The notes beneath the pieces are model-generated. The model was given only the letters and a program-made list of their open reading frames with translations. It had not been told where the DNA came from and searched no databases. Position numbers and translations under genes: made by a program. This document shows positions 14,668 to 24,987 of a stretch of DNA of 64,000 nt, piece by piece. How positions within the stretch are numbered: position 1 is the stretch's first letter; each line of letters starts with the position of its first letter. This DNA comes from Buchnera aphidicola (Chaitophorus sp. 3695) (GTDB taxonomy: Bacteria; Pseudomonadota; Gammaproteobacteria; Enterobacterales; Enterobacteriaceae), in assembly GCF_964058985.1 (NCBI RefSeq), contig NZ_OZ060379.1, forward strand, positions 1 to 64,000, in the 5' to 3' direction.

Positions 14668-15012
14668 GTGATTAAATATTCTTATAAGAAACATTTGAGA
14701 TTATTAAGTGTTTTACAATATAAAAAAGTTTTTAGATATGCTTATAAAATAACATTTAAAGAATTAACAATTTTTGGAAAAATAAATAATATTCAACATT
14801 CTAGATTAGGTATTTCTATTTCAAAAAAATATATCAAAAAAGCTCATCAAAGAAATTATTTAAAAAGATTGATACGAGAGTTTTTTCGTTTATATCAACA
14901 TAAGTTTCTTTTAATGGATTTTATAGTTGTTGTAAAAAAAAAAGTATCTAAAAATAACGGAAAATTATTTTTAAGTAAATTAAAATTTTTATGGTCAAGA
15001 TATTTTTCTTAA
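14668..15012 (+). CDS. rnpA: Ribonuclease P protein component
   Basis: Protein cofactor of RNase P, which removes tRNA 5' leaders. It starts with GTG at 14668, the start codon type also used in E. coli, and the first residues (MIKYSYKKHLRLL) align with MVKLAFPRELRLL. The RNR signature is seen in HQRNYLKRLIREFFR. Length is 114 residues (119 in E. coli). yidD, which lies between rnpA and yidC in E. coli, is missing, and a terminator follows instead. Confidence 0.96.
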   Translation: MIKYSYKKHLRLLSVLQYKKVFRYAYKITFKELTIFGKINNIQHSRLGISISKKYIKKAHQRNYLKRLIREFFRLYQHKFLLMDFIVVVKKKVSKNNGKLFLSKLKFLWSRYFS

Positions 15013-15065
15013 TAAACATTTCATTAAATTAAAAAAAATAAATATATTTGAATAAAATTAAAGTT

Positions 15066-15089
15066 AGATTAGATTTTTTAATCTAATTT
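15066..15089 (+). terminator. Rho-independent terminator after rnpA
   Basis: A stem of about ten pairs (core ATTAGATT 15068-15075 with AATCTAAT 15080-15087, loop TTTT) is followed by TTTTATTTTTTTT. The U-tract is on the plus strand, consistent with ending rpmH-rnpA transcripts before yidC. Confidence 0.75.
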
Positions 15090-15178
15090 TATTTTTTTTA
15101 AGAAAAATATTTTTATAAAAAATTATAAATATTTTAGTTTTTAATAAATAATAAATAAAATAAAGAGATTTTAAAAAA

Positions 15179-16804
15179 ATGTATTTTCAACGTATTTTTT
15201 TTATTTTATCTTTTGTGCTATGTTCTTTTTTTTTATGGAAAGCATGGGAAAAAGATAGAAATATATTTACACAATCTAATGTTATAAAAGAAAATTCTTT
15301 AATTAATAAATTCAAAACTAGATTACATGTTTTAAAAGATAGTGATGTCTGCATTCAAACAGATGTTTTTAATATTATTATAGATAAAAATAGTGGATAT
15401 ATTAAATCTGCTAAATTATTAAAATATCGAGATGAAAAAGATTCTTCTCAGTATTTAAATTTATTAAGAACTGATGCAAACTATATTTTTCAAATGAAAA
15501 CTGGATTTACAGAAATTAATAATGTGAATAAATTAACTCATAATATAAATGGTATTTATAATACTAAAAAAAAAATTTATCAATTGCTTCCTTTACATAA
15601 TAAGTTAATTGTACCGATGACATTTATTACAAAAAACGGAATTAAGTTTGTTAAAAAAATTATTTTTCATAGAGGTCGATATGATATCCAAATCAAATAT
15701 CATGTTTATAATAATACTAAAAAAAATTTTAAAGTTAGAATATTTGGAGAATGTATTCAAACTGTAAATCCATTTTTTATAGATAATGATAATTTAAATA
15801 TTAATCAATATAGAGGTATTTCATATTCTTCTGATAATGATAAATATATTCGGTTTGAATTAAATGATATATCAAATAATAAAGAAAGTTTGTATAAAAG
15901 AATTCATACTGGATGGGTAGCTATGGTACAAAAGTATTTTGCTTCGGTTTGGATACCAAATATTGATTTTCAACCAAATACTATTTATACAAAAAAAATT
16001 AATCAAAATACTGTTGCTGTTGGATATCATAATTCTTCTATTTGTCTTCCTCCTCATTCTTTTAAAGAATTTCATTCAAAATTATGGATTGGTCCTAAAA
16101 ATCAAATAGAAATGGCTGCTTTAGCTCCGAATTTAAATTTTACTGTAGAATATGGATTTTTATGGTTTTTATCTCAACCATTATTAAATTGTTTAAATAT
16201 GTTTCATTCTATATTAGGTAATTGGGGTTTTTCTATAATTTTACTTACAATTATAATGCGTTTAGTAATGTATCCTTTAACTAAATCTCAATTTTATTCT
16301 ATGGCTAGATTGAAATCATTAAAACCAGATATAGATTATTTAAAAAATAAATATAAAAATGATCCTAAAAGAATGAGTGCGGAAATTATTCTTCTTTATA
16401 AAAGAAAAAAAATTAATCCGTTATCTGGATTATTACCTGTAATTTTACAAATGCCTATTTTTTTATCTTTTTATTATACATTAACTAATTCTATTGAATT
16501 AAAATATTCTCCTTTTATTTTTTGGATTAAAGATCTTTCAAGTTATGATCCATTTTATGTTCTTCCTGTATTAATGGGTTTAAGTATGTTTATTGGGCAA
16601 AAAATGAATACTTCAAATACATTTAATAATGATATTTCTGAAAATGTTCAAGAAAAAATGATGCTTTTAACTCCATTTTTTTTTACAATATTTTTTCTAT
16701 GGTTTCCTTCTGGATTAGTACTGTATTATTTAGTCAGTAATATATTTAATTTAATACAACAAAGATTAATTCATATTAATTTAAATAAAAATAAAAAAAA
16801 ATAA
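15179..16804 (+). CDS. yidC: Membrane protein insertase YidC
   Basis: Inner-membrane insertase acting with or without SecYEG; F0 subunits c and a are among its known substrates in E. coli and both are encoded here. The 541 residues match the family (548). An N-terminal signal anchor (about residues 5-22) is followed by the large periplasmic domain and the C-terminal helix bundle beginning near residue 325. The groove arginine is retained in LLTIIMRLVMYPLTKSQF. The start ATG at 15179 lies 90 bases after the terminator, so it has its own promoter. Confidence 0.97.
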   Translation: MYFQRIFFILSFVLCSFFLWKAWEKDRNIFTQSNVIKENSLINKFKTRLHVLKDSDVCIQTDVFNIIIDKNSGYIKSAKLLKYRDEKDSSQYLNLLRTDANYIFQMKTGFTEINNVNKLTHNINGIYNTKKKIYQLLPLHNKLIVPMTFITKNGIKFVKKIIFHRGRYDIQIKYHVYNNTKKNFKVRIFGECIQTVNPFFIDNDNLNINQYRGISYSSDNDKYIRFELNDISNNKESLYKRIHTGWVAMVQKYFASVWIPNIDFQPNTIYTKKINQNTVAVGYHNSSICLPPHSFKEFHSKLWIGPKNQIEMAALAPNLNFTVEYGFLWFLSQPLLNCLNMFHSILGNWGFSIILLTIIMRLVMYPLTKSQFYSMARLKSLKPDIDYLKNKYKNDPKRMSAEIILLYKRKKINPLSGLLPVILQMPIFLSFYYTLTNSIELKYSPFIFWIKDLSSYDPFYVLPVLMGLSMFIGQKMNTSNTFNNDISENVQEKMMLLTPFFFTIFFLWFPSGLVLYYLVSNIFNLIQQRLIHINLNKNKKK

Positions 16805-16868
16805 TGATTTTCATTATAAAAAATTATTATATGTTTTTTTTAAAAAAATTATAAAAAATAAGAAATTT

Positions 16869-18227
16869 ATGTCAGATACAATAATAGCGCAGATTACACC
16901 GATAGGAAACGGTGGAGTATATATATTAAGAATTTCTGGGAAAAAATCTTCTATTGTTTTAAAATCTGTTTTACATTGTGTATTAAAACCTAGATATGCA
17001 ACTTATTTGCCATTTTATGATGTTAATAATGAGATTTTAGATAAAGGTATTAGTATTTGGTTTCCATCTCCAAATTCTTATACAGGAGAAGATGTTTTAG
17101 AATTACAAGGACATGGTAATAATATTTTAGCTAATTTATTAATTAAAAGAATTTTAAAAATTTCAAACATTAGAATTGCGCGTCCAGGAGAATTTTCAGA
17201 AAGAGCTTTTTTGAATAAAAAAATAGATTTAATACAAGCAGAAGCAATATCAGATTTAATTAATGCTTCTTCTGAAGCAGCAATTAAAGCTTCTGTAAAA
17301 TCATTACAAGGAGATTTTTCTAATTTTATTAATAGAATTATAAATAAAATTACTAATTTACGTGTAAATATAGAATATGAATTAGAATTTTCAGAAGAAA
17401 ATATAAATTCTATTCAAATAAATTTTTATAATGAGATAAAAAAAATTATAAAATATTTAAAAAATATTTTATTTATTGCTAAAAATGGAGTTTGTTTACA
17501 TGAATCTATTAAAATTGTAATTTCAGGTTTTCCAAATTCTGGTAAATCTAGTCTATTTAATATGTTATCTTGTAAAAAATCTTCTATAGTAACAAATATT
17601 AAAGGAACAACTAGAGATTTAATTTATAATCAAATTAATTTTCATAATAAAATAATAGAATTAGTAGATACTGCAGGAATTAGAAAAACAACAGATAAAG
17701 TAGAAAAAATAGGAATTTCTTTAGCAAAAAAAGAAATGAATCAGACAGATATATTATTATTTATGATAGATTCTAGTCAAAATATTAAAATTCAAATAAA
17801 TAAATTTTTTAAATTAAAAAAAAATGTTTTTTCTAAAGTCAATGTTATTTTAATTTTTAATAAAATTGATTTAAATAATATTGATCCTAGTATTTTTCTA
17901 GATAATAAAATAAATTTTTTATGTATTTCTATAAAAAAAAAAATAGGATTAGAATATTTTTATAAATCTTTAAAAGAAATTTTAAAAGATTATAAAAATT
18001 TTTCAGGAGAAAATATATATATAGCAAGACAAAGACATATAGAAGAAATTAAATTAGCTAAAAAAGAATTATTAATTGGAAAAAAAAATTTTAAGACAAA
18101 TAAAAATTATGAAATTTTAGCTTATCATTTACAAAACACGCAAAATTTTTTAAATAAAATTACAGGAAAAATTAATTCTGAAGATATTTTAAATAAAGTA
18201 TTTTCTAATTTTTGTATTGGTAAATAA
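16869..18227 (+). CDS. mnmE: tRNA modification GTPase MnmE (TrmE)
   Basis: GTPase and formyl-tetrahydrofolate-binding partner of MnmG for wobble-uridine modification. The protein is 452 residues (454 in E. coli). The N-terminal domain starts MSDTIIAQITPIGNGGVYILR; the G domain shows P-loop GFPNSGKSS, switch motif DTAG and NKID; the C-terminus ends FCIGK, preserving the catalytic cysteine of the FC(I/L)GK signature. It is 64 bases downstream of yidC. Confidence 0.97.
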   Translation: MSDTIIAQITPIGNGGVYILRISGKKSSIVLKSVLHCVLKPRYATYLPFYDVNNEILDKGISIWFPSPNSYTGEDVLELQGHGNNILANLLIKRILKISNIRIARPGEFSERAFLNKKIDLIQAEAISDLINASSEAAIKASVKSLQGDFSNFINRIINKITNLRVNIEYELEFSEENINSIQINFYNEIKKIIKYLKNILFIAKNGVCLHESIKIVISGFPNSGKSSLFNMLSCKKSSIVTNIKGTTRDLIYNQINFHNKIIELVDTAGIRKTTDKVEKIGISLAKKEMNQTDILLFMIDSSQNIKIQINKFFKLKKNVFSKVNVILIFNKIDLNNIDPSIFLDNKINFLCISIKKKIGLEYFYKSLKEILKDYKNFSGENIYIARQRHIEEIKLAKKELLIGKKNFKTNKNYEILAYHLQNTQNFLNKITGKINSEDILNKVFSNFCIGK

Positions 18228-18307
18228 ATTTTAAACTTATATAAAAATATTTGAAACAATATTTTTTAAAATATTATACAAAATAATAATTTTTTAATAT
18301 TTAATTA

Positions 18308-18380
18308 TGCCCGAAGGCGGAATTGAACCACCGACACGGGGATTTTCAGTCCCCTGCTCTACCAACTGAGCTATTCGGGC
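18308..18380 (-). tRNA. pheT-like tRNA-Phe: tRNA-Phe (anticodon GAA)
   Basis: The reverse strand from 18380 gives a complete cloverleaf: acceptor GCCCGAA, D-arm AGCTCAGTTGGTAGAGC, anticodon arm GGGGACTGAAAATCCCC with GAA, and a T-arm containing GGTTCAATTCC. It is 73 bases with discriminator A. The next bases are TAA, so the CCA end is not encoded. Confidence 0.97.
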
Positions 18381-18465
18381 TTTTAAAATTATAGTAAAAC
18401 ATTAATGATAATAGTTTGTCAATATTTTTTTTAAATTTTTATATACTATCTATTTTTTTATAAAC

Positions 18466-18492
18466 CTTGAAAGTTTAAATAATCGTCCATAT
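18466..18492 (+). promoter_or_regulatory. Sigma-32 (heat-shock) type promoter of groESL
   Basis: CTTGAA (18466-18471) is a perfect -35 element of the RpoH consensus. Thirteen bases later GTCCATAT (18485-18492) matches the -10 consensus CCCCATNT at six of eight positions. The element lies about 80 bases before groES, and rpoH is retained at 24036. The call is motif-based. Confidence 0.75.
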
Positions 18493-18573
18493 ACTATTTA
18501 ATAGAATATAATTTTTTAAAAAATATTTTAAATCAATTATAGAAACATATGTACAAGGAGAACTTTAAAAAAA

Positions 18574-18867
18574 ATGAAAATACGTCCTTTGCATGATCGT
18601 ATTATTATAAAACGTCAAGAAGTAGAATCTAAATCATCAGGTGGAATTGTATTAACAGGTTCTGCTGCAAGTAAATCAAATAGAGGAAAAGTTTTAGCTG
18701 TAGGAAATGGAAGAATTTTAGATAACGGAAATATAAAAAAGTTAGATGTTAAAGTAAATGATATTGTAATATTTAATGAAGGATATGGCGCTAAGACAGA
18801 AAAAATTAATAATGAAGAAGTATTAATTTTGACTGAAAATGATATTTTAGCAATTGTTGAAAAGTAA
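18574..18867 (+). CDS. groES: Co-chaperonin GroES
   Basis: Ten-kilodalton lid of the GroEL folding chamber. It has 97 residues as in E. coli and starts [14 protein letters not shown]; the mobile loop that docks on GroEL is seen in [17 protein letters not shown] strong Shine-Dalgarno (AAGGAG, 18554-18559) precedes the ATG. It is the first gene of a two-gene operon with groEL, behind a sigma-32-like promoter. Confidence 0.98.
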   Translation: MKIRPLHDRIIIKRQEVESKSSGGIVLTGSAASKSNRGKVLAVGNGRILDNGNIKKLDVKVNDIVIFNEGYGAKTEKINNEEVLILTENDILAIVEK

Positions 18868-18898
18868 TATTTTTTATCATTTATAAAAAAATTATTAA

Positions 18899-20566
<1,668 letters not shown>

Positions 20567-20620
20567 TTTATTTATTTTAAATAAAATATTTATACTTTTT
20601 TTATTTTAAAATATTTTAAT

Positions 20621-20657
20621 TTATTTTCCCTTAAATTTTAATCTTAAGGGAAAATAA
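20621..20657 (+). terminator. Terminator hairpin after groEL
   Basis: A perfect 14-bp stem (20621-20634 with 20644-20657; core TTTTCCCTTAA / TTAAGGGAAAA) and a 9-base loop lie 55 bases after the groEL stop. The stem is followed by A/T-rich sequence with short U runs. It separates the heat-shock operon from efp. Confidence 0.8.
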
Positions 20658-20702
20658 AATTATTTATATATAATTATTTAATTTTTTAAGAAATTATAAA
20701 AT

Positions 20703-21272
20703 ATGACACAAGATTATTCAATTAATATGCTTAAATCTGGTTTAAAAGTAATTATTTTTAATCAACCATGTATTATTCAAAATAGTAAATTTGTAAAACC
20801 TGGAAAAGGTCAAGCATTTGCACGTGTTAAATTTAAGAGTATTTTATCTGGTAAAATAGTGGAAACGACTTTTAAATCTACAGATCGTTTAAAAAAAGCT
20901 AATGTACATGATATTAAATCTATTTATTTGTATAATGATCATAAATTATGGTATTTTATAAATAGTATAACTTTTGAAGAAATATCTATTTCAAAAAAAA
21001 TTTTAAATTCTAAGCGTTTTTTTTTAACTCCACAATCTAAGTGTTTATTAACGATCTGGAAAAATAATACAATTGCTATTGTTTTAGAGAATTTTGTATC
21101 TTTAATAGTTGTTAAAACAACTCCTGCTCTTCAAAAAAAATCTTTAAATAGTAGTGGTATAAAATTAGCTACTTTAAGTACAGGTATTTCTATTAAAGTA
21201 CCTGAATTTATTAAAGTAAATGATCTTATTAAAATAGATACACGTACTTGTTCATATATTTCTAGATTATAA
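20703..21272 (+). CDS. efp: Translation elongation factor P
   Basis: Relieves ribosome stalling at proline stretches. It is 189 residues (188 in E. coli) with the three OB-like domains in order. The loop SKFVKPGKGQAFARVK contains K35, which corresponds to the lysine that EpmA beta-lysylates in E. coli; no modification enzyme is in this window. The C-terminal IKVPEFIKVNDLIKIDT is conserved. It is convergent with dnaC. Confidence 0.97.
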   Translation: MTQDYSINMLKSGLKVIIFNQPCIIQNSKFVKPGKGQAFARVKFKSILSGKIVETTFKSTDRLKKANVHDIKSIYLYNDHKLWYFINSITFEEISISKKILNSKRFFLTPQSKCLLTIWKNNTIAIVLENFVSLIVVKTTPALQKKSLNSSGIKLATLSTGISIKVPEFIKVNDLIKIDTRTCSYISRL

Positions 21273-21307
21273 AAAAATATTTCTATAAATTAAAAATATT
21301 AGATTAT

Positions 21308-22048
21308 TTATATATCATTAACGTTCACAAAAGAACGATAACTATCCCAATTAAAATTTAAACATAAAAGTTTTCCTAATCGCATTCGATCAATAATTCT
21401 TTCTCCTAATAATATATTTAAATGATTTAAATTTAAATTTGATAATATTCCTGTAGATTTCTTTGATGCTGAACGACGATCAATAATTTGATGAATAATT
21501 ATTTTTTCATAATTTGATTCTTTTTGAATACCAATTTCATCTATTATTAATAGATCTACTTCACTAGATTTTTTAATAAAATATTCTTCAGTATGTTCAT
21601 TTTTTAAATTAAATGTTTTTTTAATTTTAGACATTAAATCTGCTATTGTAATAATTAATATACTTTTTCCATTTAAAATTAAATAATTTCCAATAGCTGC
21701 TGCTAAATGATTTTTACCTGTTCCTGGTTTTCCAGAAAATACAAAATTAGAAAATTGACTGTTGAAATTTTTTACGTATTCTTTAGAAGCATTTAAAACT
21801 TTTTCTTGTCCTATATGAAATACTTTATAATTTTCAAATGAACAATTTATATATAATTTTTTAATACCAGAATTTTGAAGAATTTTTTTCATTCTTCTAG
21901 CTTTATTTTGTCTTAAAATAGATTTTGAGGATAAAAATCCTTCTTTTTTATTCCAATTTAATAAATCTATTTCATTTTTAAATTTAGGTTTAATATGATT
22001 AGGAATAATTGATTTAATTTTTTTAAGTAATTTTATATATTTTTGCAT
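21308..22048 (-). CDS. dnaC: DNA helicase loader DnaC
   Basis: AAA+ protein that loads the replicative helicase DnaB. The 246 residues match E. coli (245). The P-loop reads FSGKPGTGKNHLAAAIGN, nearly identical to E. coli, with Walker B LLIIDEIG and the sensor/arginine-finger region ERIIDRMRLG. In E. coli dnaT lies directly upstream in the same operon; here only 58 bases separate dnaC from the 3' end of rsmD, so dnaT is absent at this place. Confidence 0.95.
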   Translation of the reverse strand: MQKYIKLLKKIKSIIPNHIKPKFKNEIDLLNWNKKEGFLSSKSILRQNKARRMKKILQNSGIKKLYINCSFENYKVFHIGQEKVLNASKEYVKNFNSQFSNFVFSGKPGTGKNHLAAAIGNYLILNGKSILIITIADLMSKIKKTFNLKNEHTEEYFIKKSSEVDLLIIDEIGIQKESNYEKIIIHQIIDRRSASKKSTGILSNLNLNHLNILLGERIIDRMRLGKLLCLNFNWDSYRSFVNVNDI

Positions 22049-22106
22049 ATATTAAAATCCTTATTTTATGTATAATCTAAAATTTAATATAAAAATTTTA
22101 TATTTA

Positions 22107-22681
22107 TTATTTTTTATAATAAATTTTATATTCTATTTTTTTTGTTTGTTTTTTTTTTTTGAGTATCCAATTTTTTGGAATATTAATATTATTTATATGT
22201 ATATTTTGTTCTATATAAATAATAGTGTTTTTTTTAGTCCATTTTTTTTCTTCTAATAAAAATATAGTTTTATTTAATAAATTATATTGATTATATGGTG
22301 GATCCAGAAATATTATGTCATATGGTTGACTTTTTTTTTTTAACCAATTAATAGTATTTGTACAAATAGATTGTATATTTTTTATTTTAAGTTTTTTTAA
22401 ATTTTTATTTATTGAATAAATATTTTTTATATTAATATCGAGAGAAGTAACTAATTTTGCATTTCTAGAGATTGCTTCTATTCCTAATATTCCACTTCCA
22501 GAAAAACAATCTAAACATTTTGCATTTTGAATATAATTACTCAACCAATTAAATAAAGTTTCTCGAATTAAATTTGTTGTAGGTCTTAAATATTTTGAAT
22601 GTTGAATATATATCTTTTGTTTTTTAAAAATTCCACTAATTACTCTTAAAGTATTTTTTTTATTTTTTTTTTTTTTTTCAT
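22107..22681 (-). CDS. rsmD: 16S rRNA (guanine966-N2)-methyltransferase RsmD, with a poly(A) frameshift near the start
   Basis: Methylates G966 of 16S rRNA. The body (TTG at 22544 onward, 145 residues) has the SAM motif LDCFSGSGILGIEA and the catalytic DPPY. Reading the same frame upstream gives LRVISGIFKKQK and LRPTTNLIRETLFNWL, clearly the missing RsmD N-terminus, with no in-frame ATG, GTG or TTG before a stop at 22689-22691. The only suitable ATG (22681) is out of frame by one base, separated from the body by a run of 16 A on the coding strand (22663-22678). One extra A would give a 191-residue protein (198 in E. coli). Either slippage restores the frame, or this is an early pseudogene or a sequencing error. 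Confidence 0.85.
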
Positions 22682-22768
22682 AATTTTTTTAATAAAACTT
22701 AATATATATTAATATACTTTGGTAAAATAAATTATATTATATAAAAATTTTTTATAAAAGGTATATTT

Positions 22769-23902
22769 ATGTCTCAAAATAAAAAAAATATATTTACATT
22801 TTTAATAGATAAATTAAATTTTTTTAAAAAAAAAGATGATTTAGTAGATTTAAAAAATTTAAAAAAAAAAAATCAAGAAATTGATTCAAATAAAAATGTA
22901 TTACATGTAAATAAAGAATATTTAAAAAAAAATAATATGAAATCTATTATTTTTTCAAAAAAGAAAGAAGATAAAAATAGTTTATTATATTTTTTAAAAA
23001 AAAAATTTACTAATGCAAGAACAAGTTTTTTTTCAGTCATTAAAAATTTTTTTTCAGAAGAAAAAATCAATAAAAAGTTTTTAAAGAAATTAGAAGATAA
23101 ATTAATATCTTTTGATATTAATATTTATACAGTAAAAAAAATTATAAATAAATCTATTAATAGTTTACAAAAAAAAGATTTTAAAAATTCATCTGTTATT
23201 TATAAAAAAATTTTTTATTATATGAGTGAAATTTTAAAAAAAAGTGAATTATCTTCTGTACCTATAGAATCATTAAGTTCAAAATATCCTTATGTTATAT
23301 TAGTAGTAGGTGTAAATGGATCAGGAAAAACTACTACGATTGCAAAATTATCAAAATTATATAAAAATCAAAACAAAAAAGTTTTAGTAGCAGCAGCAGA
23401 TACTTTTAGAGCTGCAGCAATAGATCAATTAGAGATTTTATGTAAAAAAAATAAAATATCAATGATTTCTAAAAAATATGGTTCTGATCCATCTTCTGTT
23501 GTATATGAAGCATTTCAAAAATCTGTTTTAAAAAGTTTTGATATATTAATTATTGATACAGCTGGTAGATTTCATACTAAAATTAATTTAATGAATGAAT
23601 TAAAAAAAATTGTAAATGTTATTAAAAAATTAAATCAAAATTCATTAATAGATATTTTTCTTACTATTGATTCTTGTACAGGTCAAAATTCTTTAGAACA
23701 AACTAAATTTTTTAATAAATTTCTTAAAATTACTGGAATTATATTAACAAAATTTGATAGTACTTCAAAAGGAGGAATTATTTTTTCTATAGCAGATAAG
23801 TTTTCTATTCCTATTAAATATATAACTACAGGTGAATCAACAAAAGATATTTGTGTTTTTAATAATTTAGATTTTATTAATTCTATATTTAAATCTAAAT
23901 AA
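22769..23902 (+). CDS. ftsY: Signal recognition particle receptor FtsY
   Basis: Membrane-associated GTPase receptor for SRP-targeted proteins. It is 377 residues against 497 in E. coli; the acidic A domain is shortened and replaced by a lysine-rich stretch (about residues 1-75). The NG domain is intact: GVNGSGKTTT, DTFRAAAIDQL, DTAGRF, TKFDSTSKGG. It contains an in-frame A12 run at 22861-22872. In E. coli rsmD is divergent from ftsY as here. Confidence 0.96.
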   Translation: MSQNKKNIFTFLIDKLNFFKKKDDLVDLKNLKKKNQEIDSNKNVLHVNKEYLKKNNMKSIIFSKKKEDKNSLLYFLKKKFTNARTSFFSVIKNFFSEEKINKKFLKKLEDKLISFDINIYTVKKIINKSINSLQKKDFKNSSVIYKKIFYYMSEILKKSELSSVPIESLSSKYPYVILVVGVNGSGKTTTIAKLSKLYKNQNKKVLVAAADTFRAAAIDQLEILCKKNKISMISKKYGSDPSSVVYEAFQKSVLKSFDILIIDTAGRFHTKINLMNELKKIVNVIKKLNQNSLIDIFLTIDSCTGQNSLEQTKFFNKFLKITGIILTKFDSTSKGGIIFSIADKFSIPIKYITTGESTKDICVFNNLDFINSIFKSK

Positions 23903-24035
23903 AATTTAAATATGTTATATTAAAAAATAATCTTTTTTTTAAAATTTATTTAGAATTTTTATATAAATATATTTTTAAATACGTATTTTTTTATAAAATG
24001 ATTTGAAAGTATATTATTGAATATAGGCATTAAAT

Positions 24036-24902
24036 ATGGTTAATAAGATGAAATTTTCATCCAAAGAATCTTTAAATTTTTTAAGTATTTATATGAAAAC
24101 TATTCATCGTTGGTCGATATTATCTGCAGATGATGAAAAAAAGTTAGCTAATAAATTGTTTTATAAAAATGATTTAAAAGCCGCAAAAATTTTAATTTTA
24201 TCACATTTACGTTTTGTAATTAGAATTGCAAGAAATTATTCTGGCTATGGATTACCTCAATCTGATTTAATTCAAGAAGGAAATATAGGATTAATGAAAT
24301 CTGTTAAAAAATTTAATCCTAATCTAGGAGTACGATTAGTTTCTTTTGCTATATATTGGATTAAATCTGAAATTCATGAATATGTTTTAAAAAATTGGAG
24401 AATTGTTAAAATTGCTACAACTAAATCTCAAAGAAAATTATTTTTTAATTTAAGAAAAAAAAAAAAAAAAGTAGGATGGTTTAATAAAAAAGAAATCTTA
24501 AATGTTGCGCAAGAATTTGGAGTAACACATCAAGATGTTATAGAAATGGAGTCTAGAATGTCAGCTAAAGATGTTCTTTTAAATAATTTTTCAGAAGATA
24601 ATACTCAAGAGTATACAAATAATATATACTCAATACCTTTTTTAAAAGATCAATTATCAGATTTTACACAAGTAATTGAAAAAGATAATTGGAAAAAATA
24701 TACTATTAATAAATTAAATATTGCATTATCATATTTAGACGAGCGTAGTCGAAATATTATACGTTCACGTTGGTTAGATTGTACAAATAAAAAAAATACT
24801 TTAAAAGATATTGCTAAAAATTACGGTATATCTGCAGAAAGAGTACGACAATTAGAACAAAATGCTATAAAAAAACTACGTTTATCTATTAATAAAAAAT
24901 AG
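24036..24902 (+). CDS. rpoH: RNA polymerase heat-shock sigma factor RpoH (sigma-32)
   Basis: Directs transcription of heat-shock genes. The 288 residues (284 in E. coli) show region 2 ([16 protein letters not shown]), the RpoH-specific box [10 protein letters not shown], and region 4 ([19 protein letters not shown]). An A16 run at 24455-24470 falls right after the RpoH box and encodes five lysines in frame; the spacing to GWFN equals E. coli. A sigma-32-like promoter stands before groES, giving it a visible target in this window. Confidence 0.97.
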   Translation: MVNKMKFSSKESLNFLSIYMKTIHRWSILSADDEKKLANKLFYKNDLKAAKILILSHLRFVIRIARNYSGYGLPQSDLIQEGNIGLMKSVKKFNPNLGVRLVSFAIYWIKSEIHEYVLKNWRIVKIATTKSQRKLFFNLRKKKKKVGWFNKKEILNVAQEFGVTHQDVIEMESRMSAKDVLLNNFSEDNTQEYTNNIYSIPFLKDQLSDFTQVIEKDNWKKYTINKLNIALSYLDERSRNIIRSRWLDCTNKKNTLKDIAKNYGISAERVRQLEQNAIKKLRLSINKK

Positions 24903-24987
24903 TTTTTAAATAAATTATAATTTTATTATTTCAATTTTTAATAAACTTTTAAAAATATAATAAAATATTTTATAAGAGATAATGTTT

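Noticed and set aside
18258..18275. A/T-only inverted repeat after mnmE as a terminator
   Set aside because: An 8-bp all-A/T stem with a 2-base loop is weak and common by chance here, and no U-tract follows.
22068..22256. 62-codon plus-strand hydrophobic frame between dnaC and rsmD
   Set aside because: It is antisense to the end of rsmD and consists of Phe/Ile/Tyr low complexity from poly(T); not a credible membrane protein gene.
24003..24028. Sigma-70 promoter before rpoH using TTGAAA
   Set aside because: No -10 hexamer lies at 16-18 bases; at shorter spacing the match is poor and expected by chance in A/T-rich DNA.
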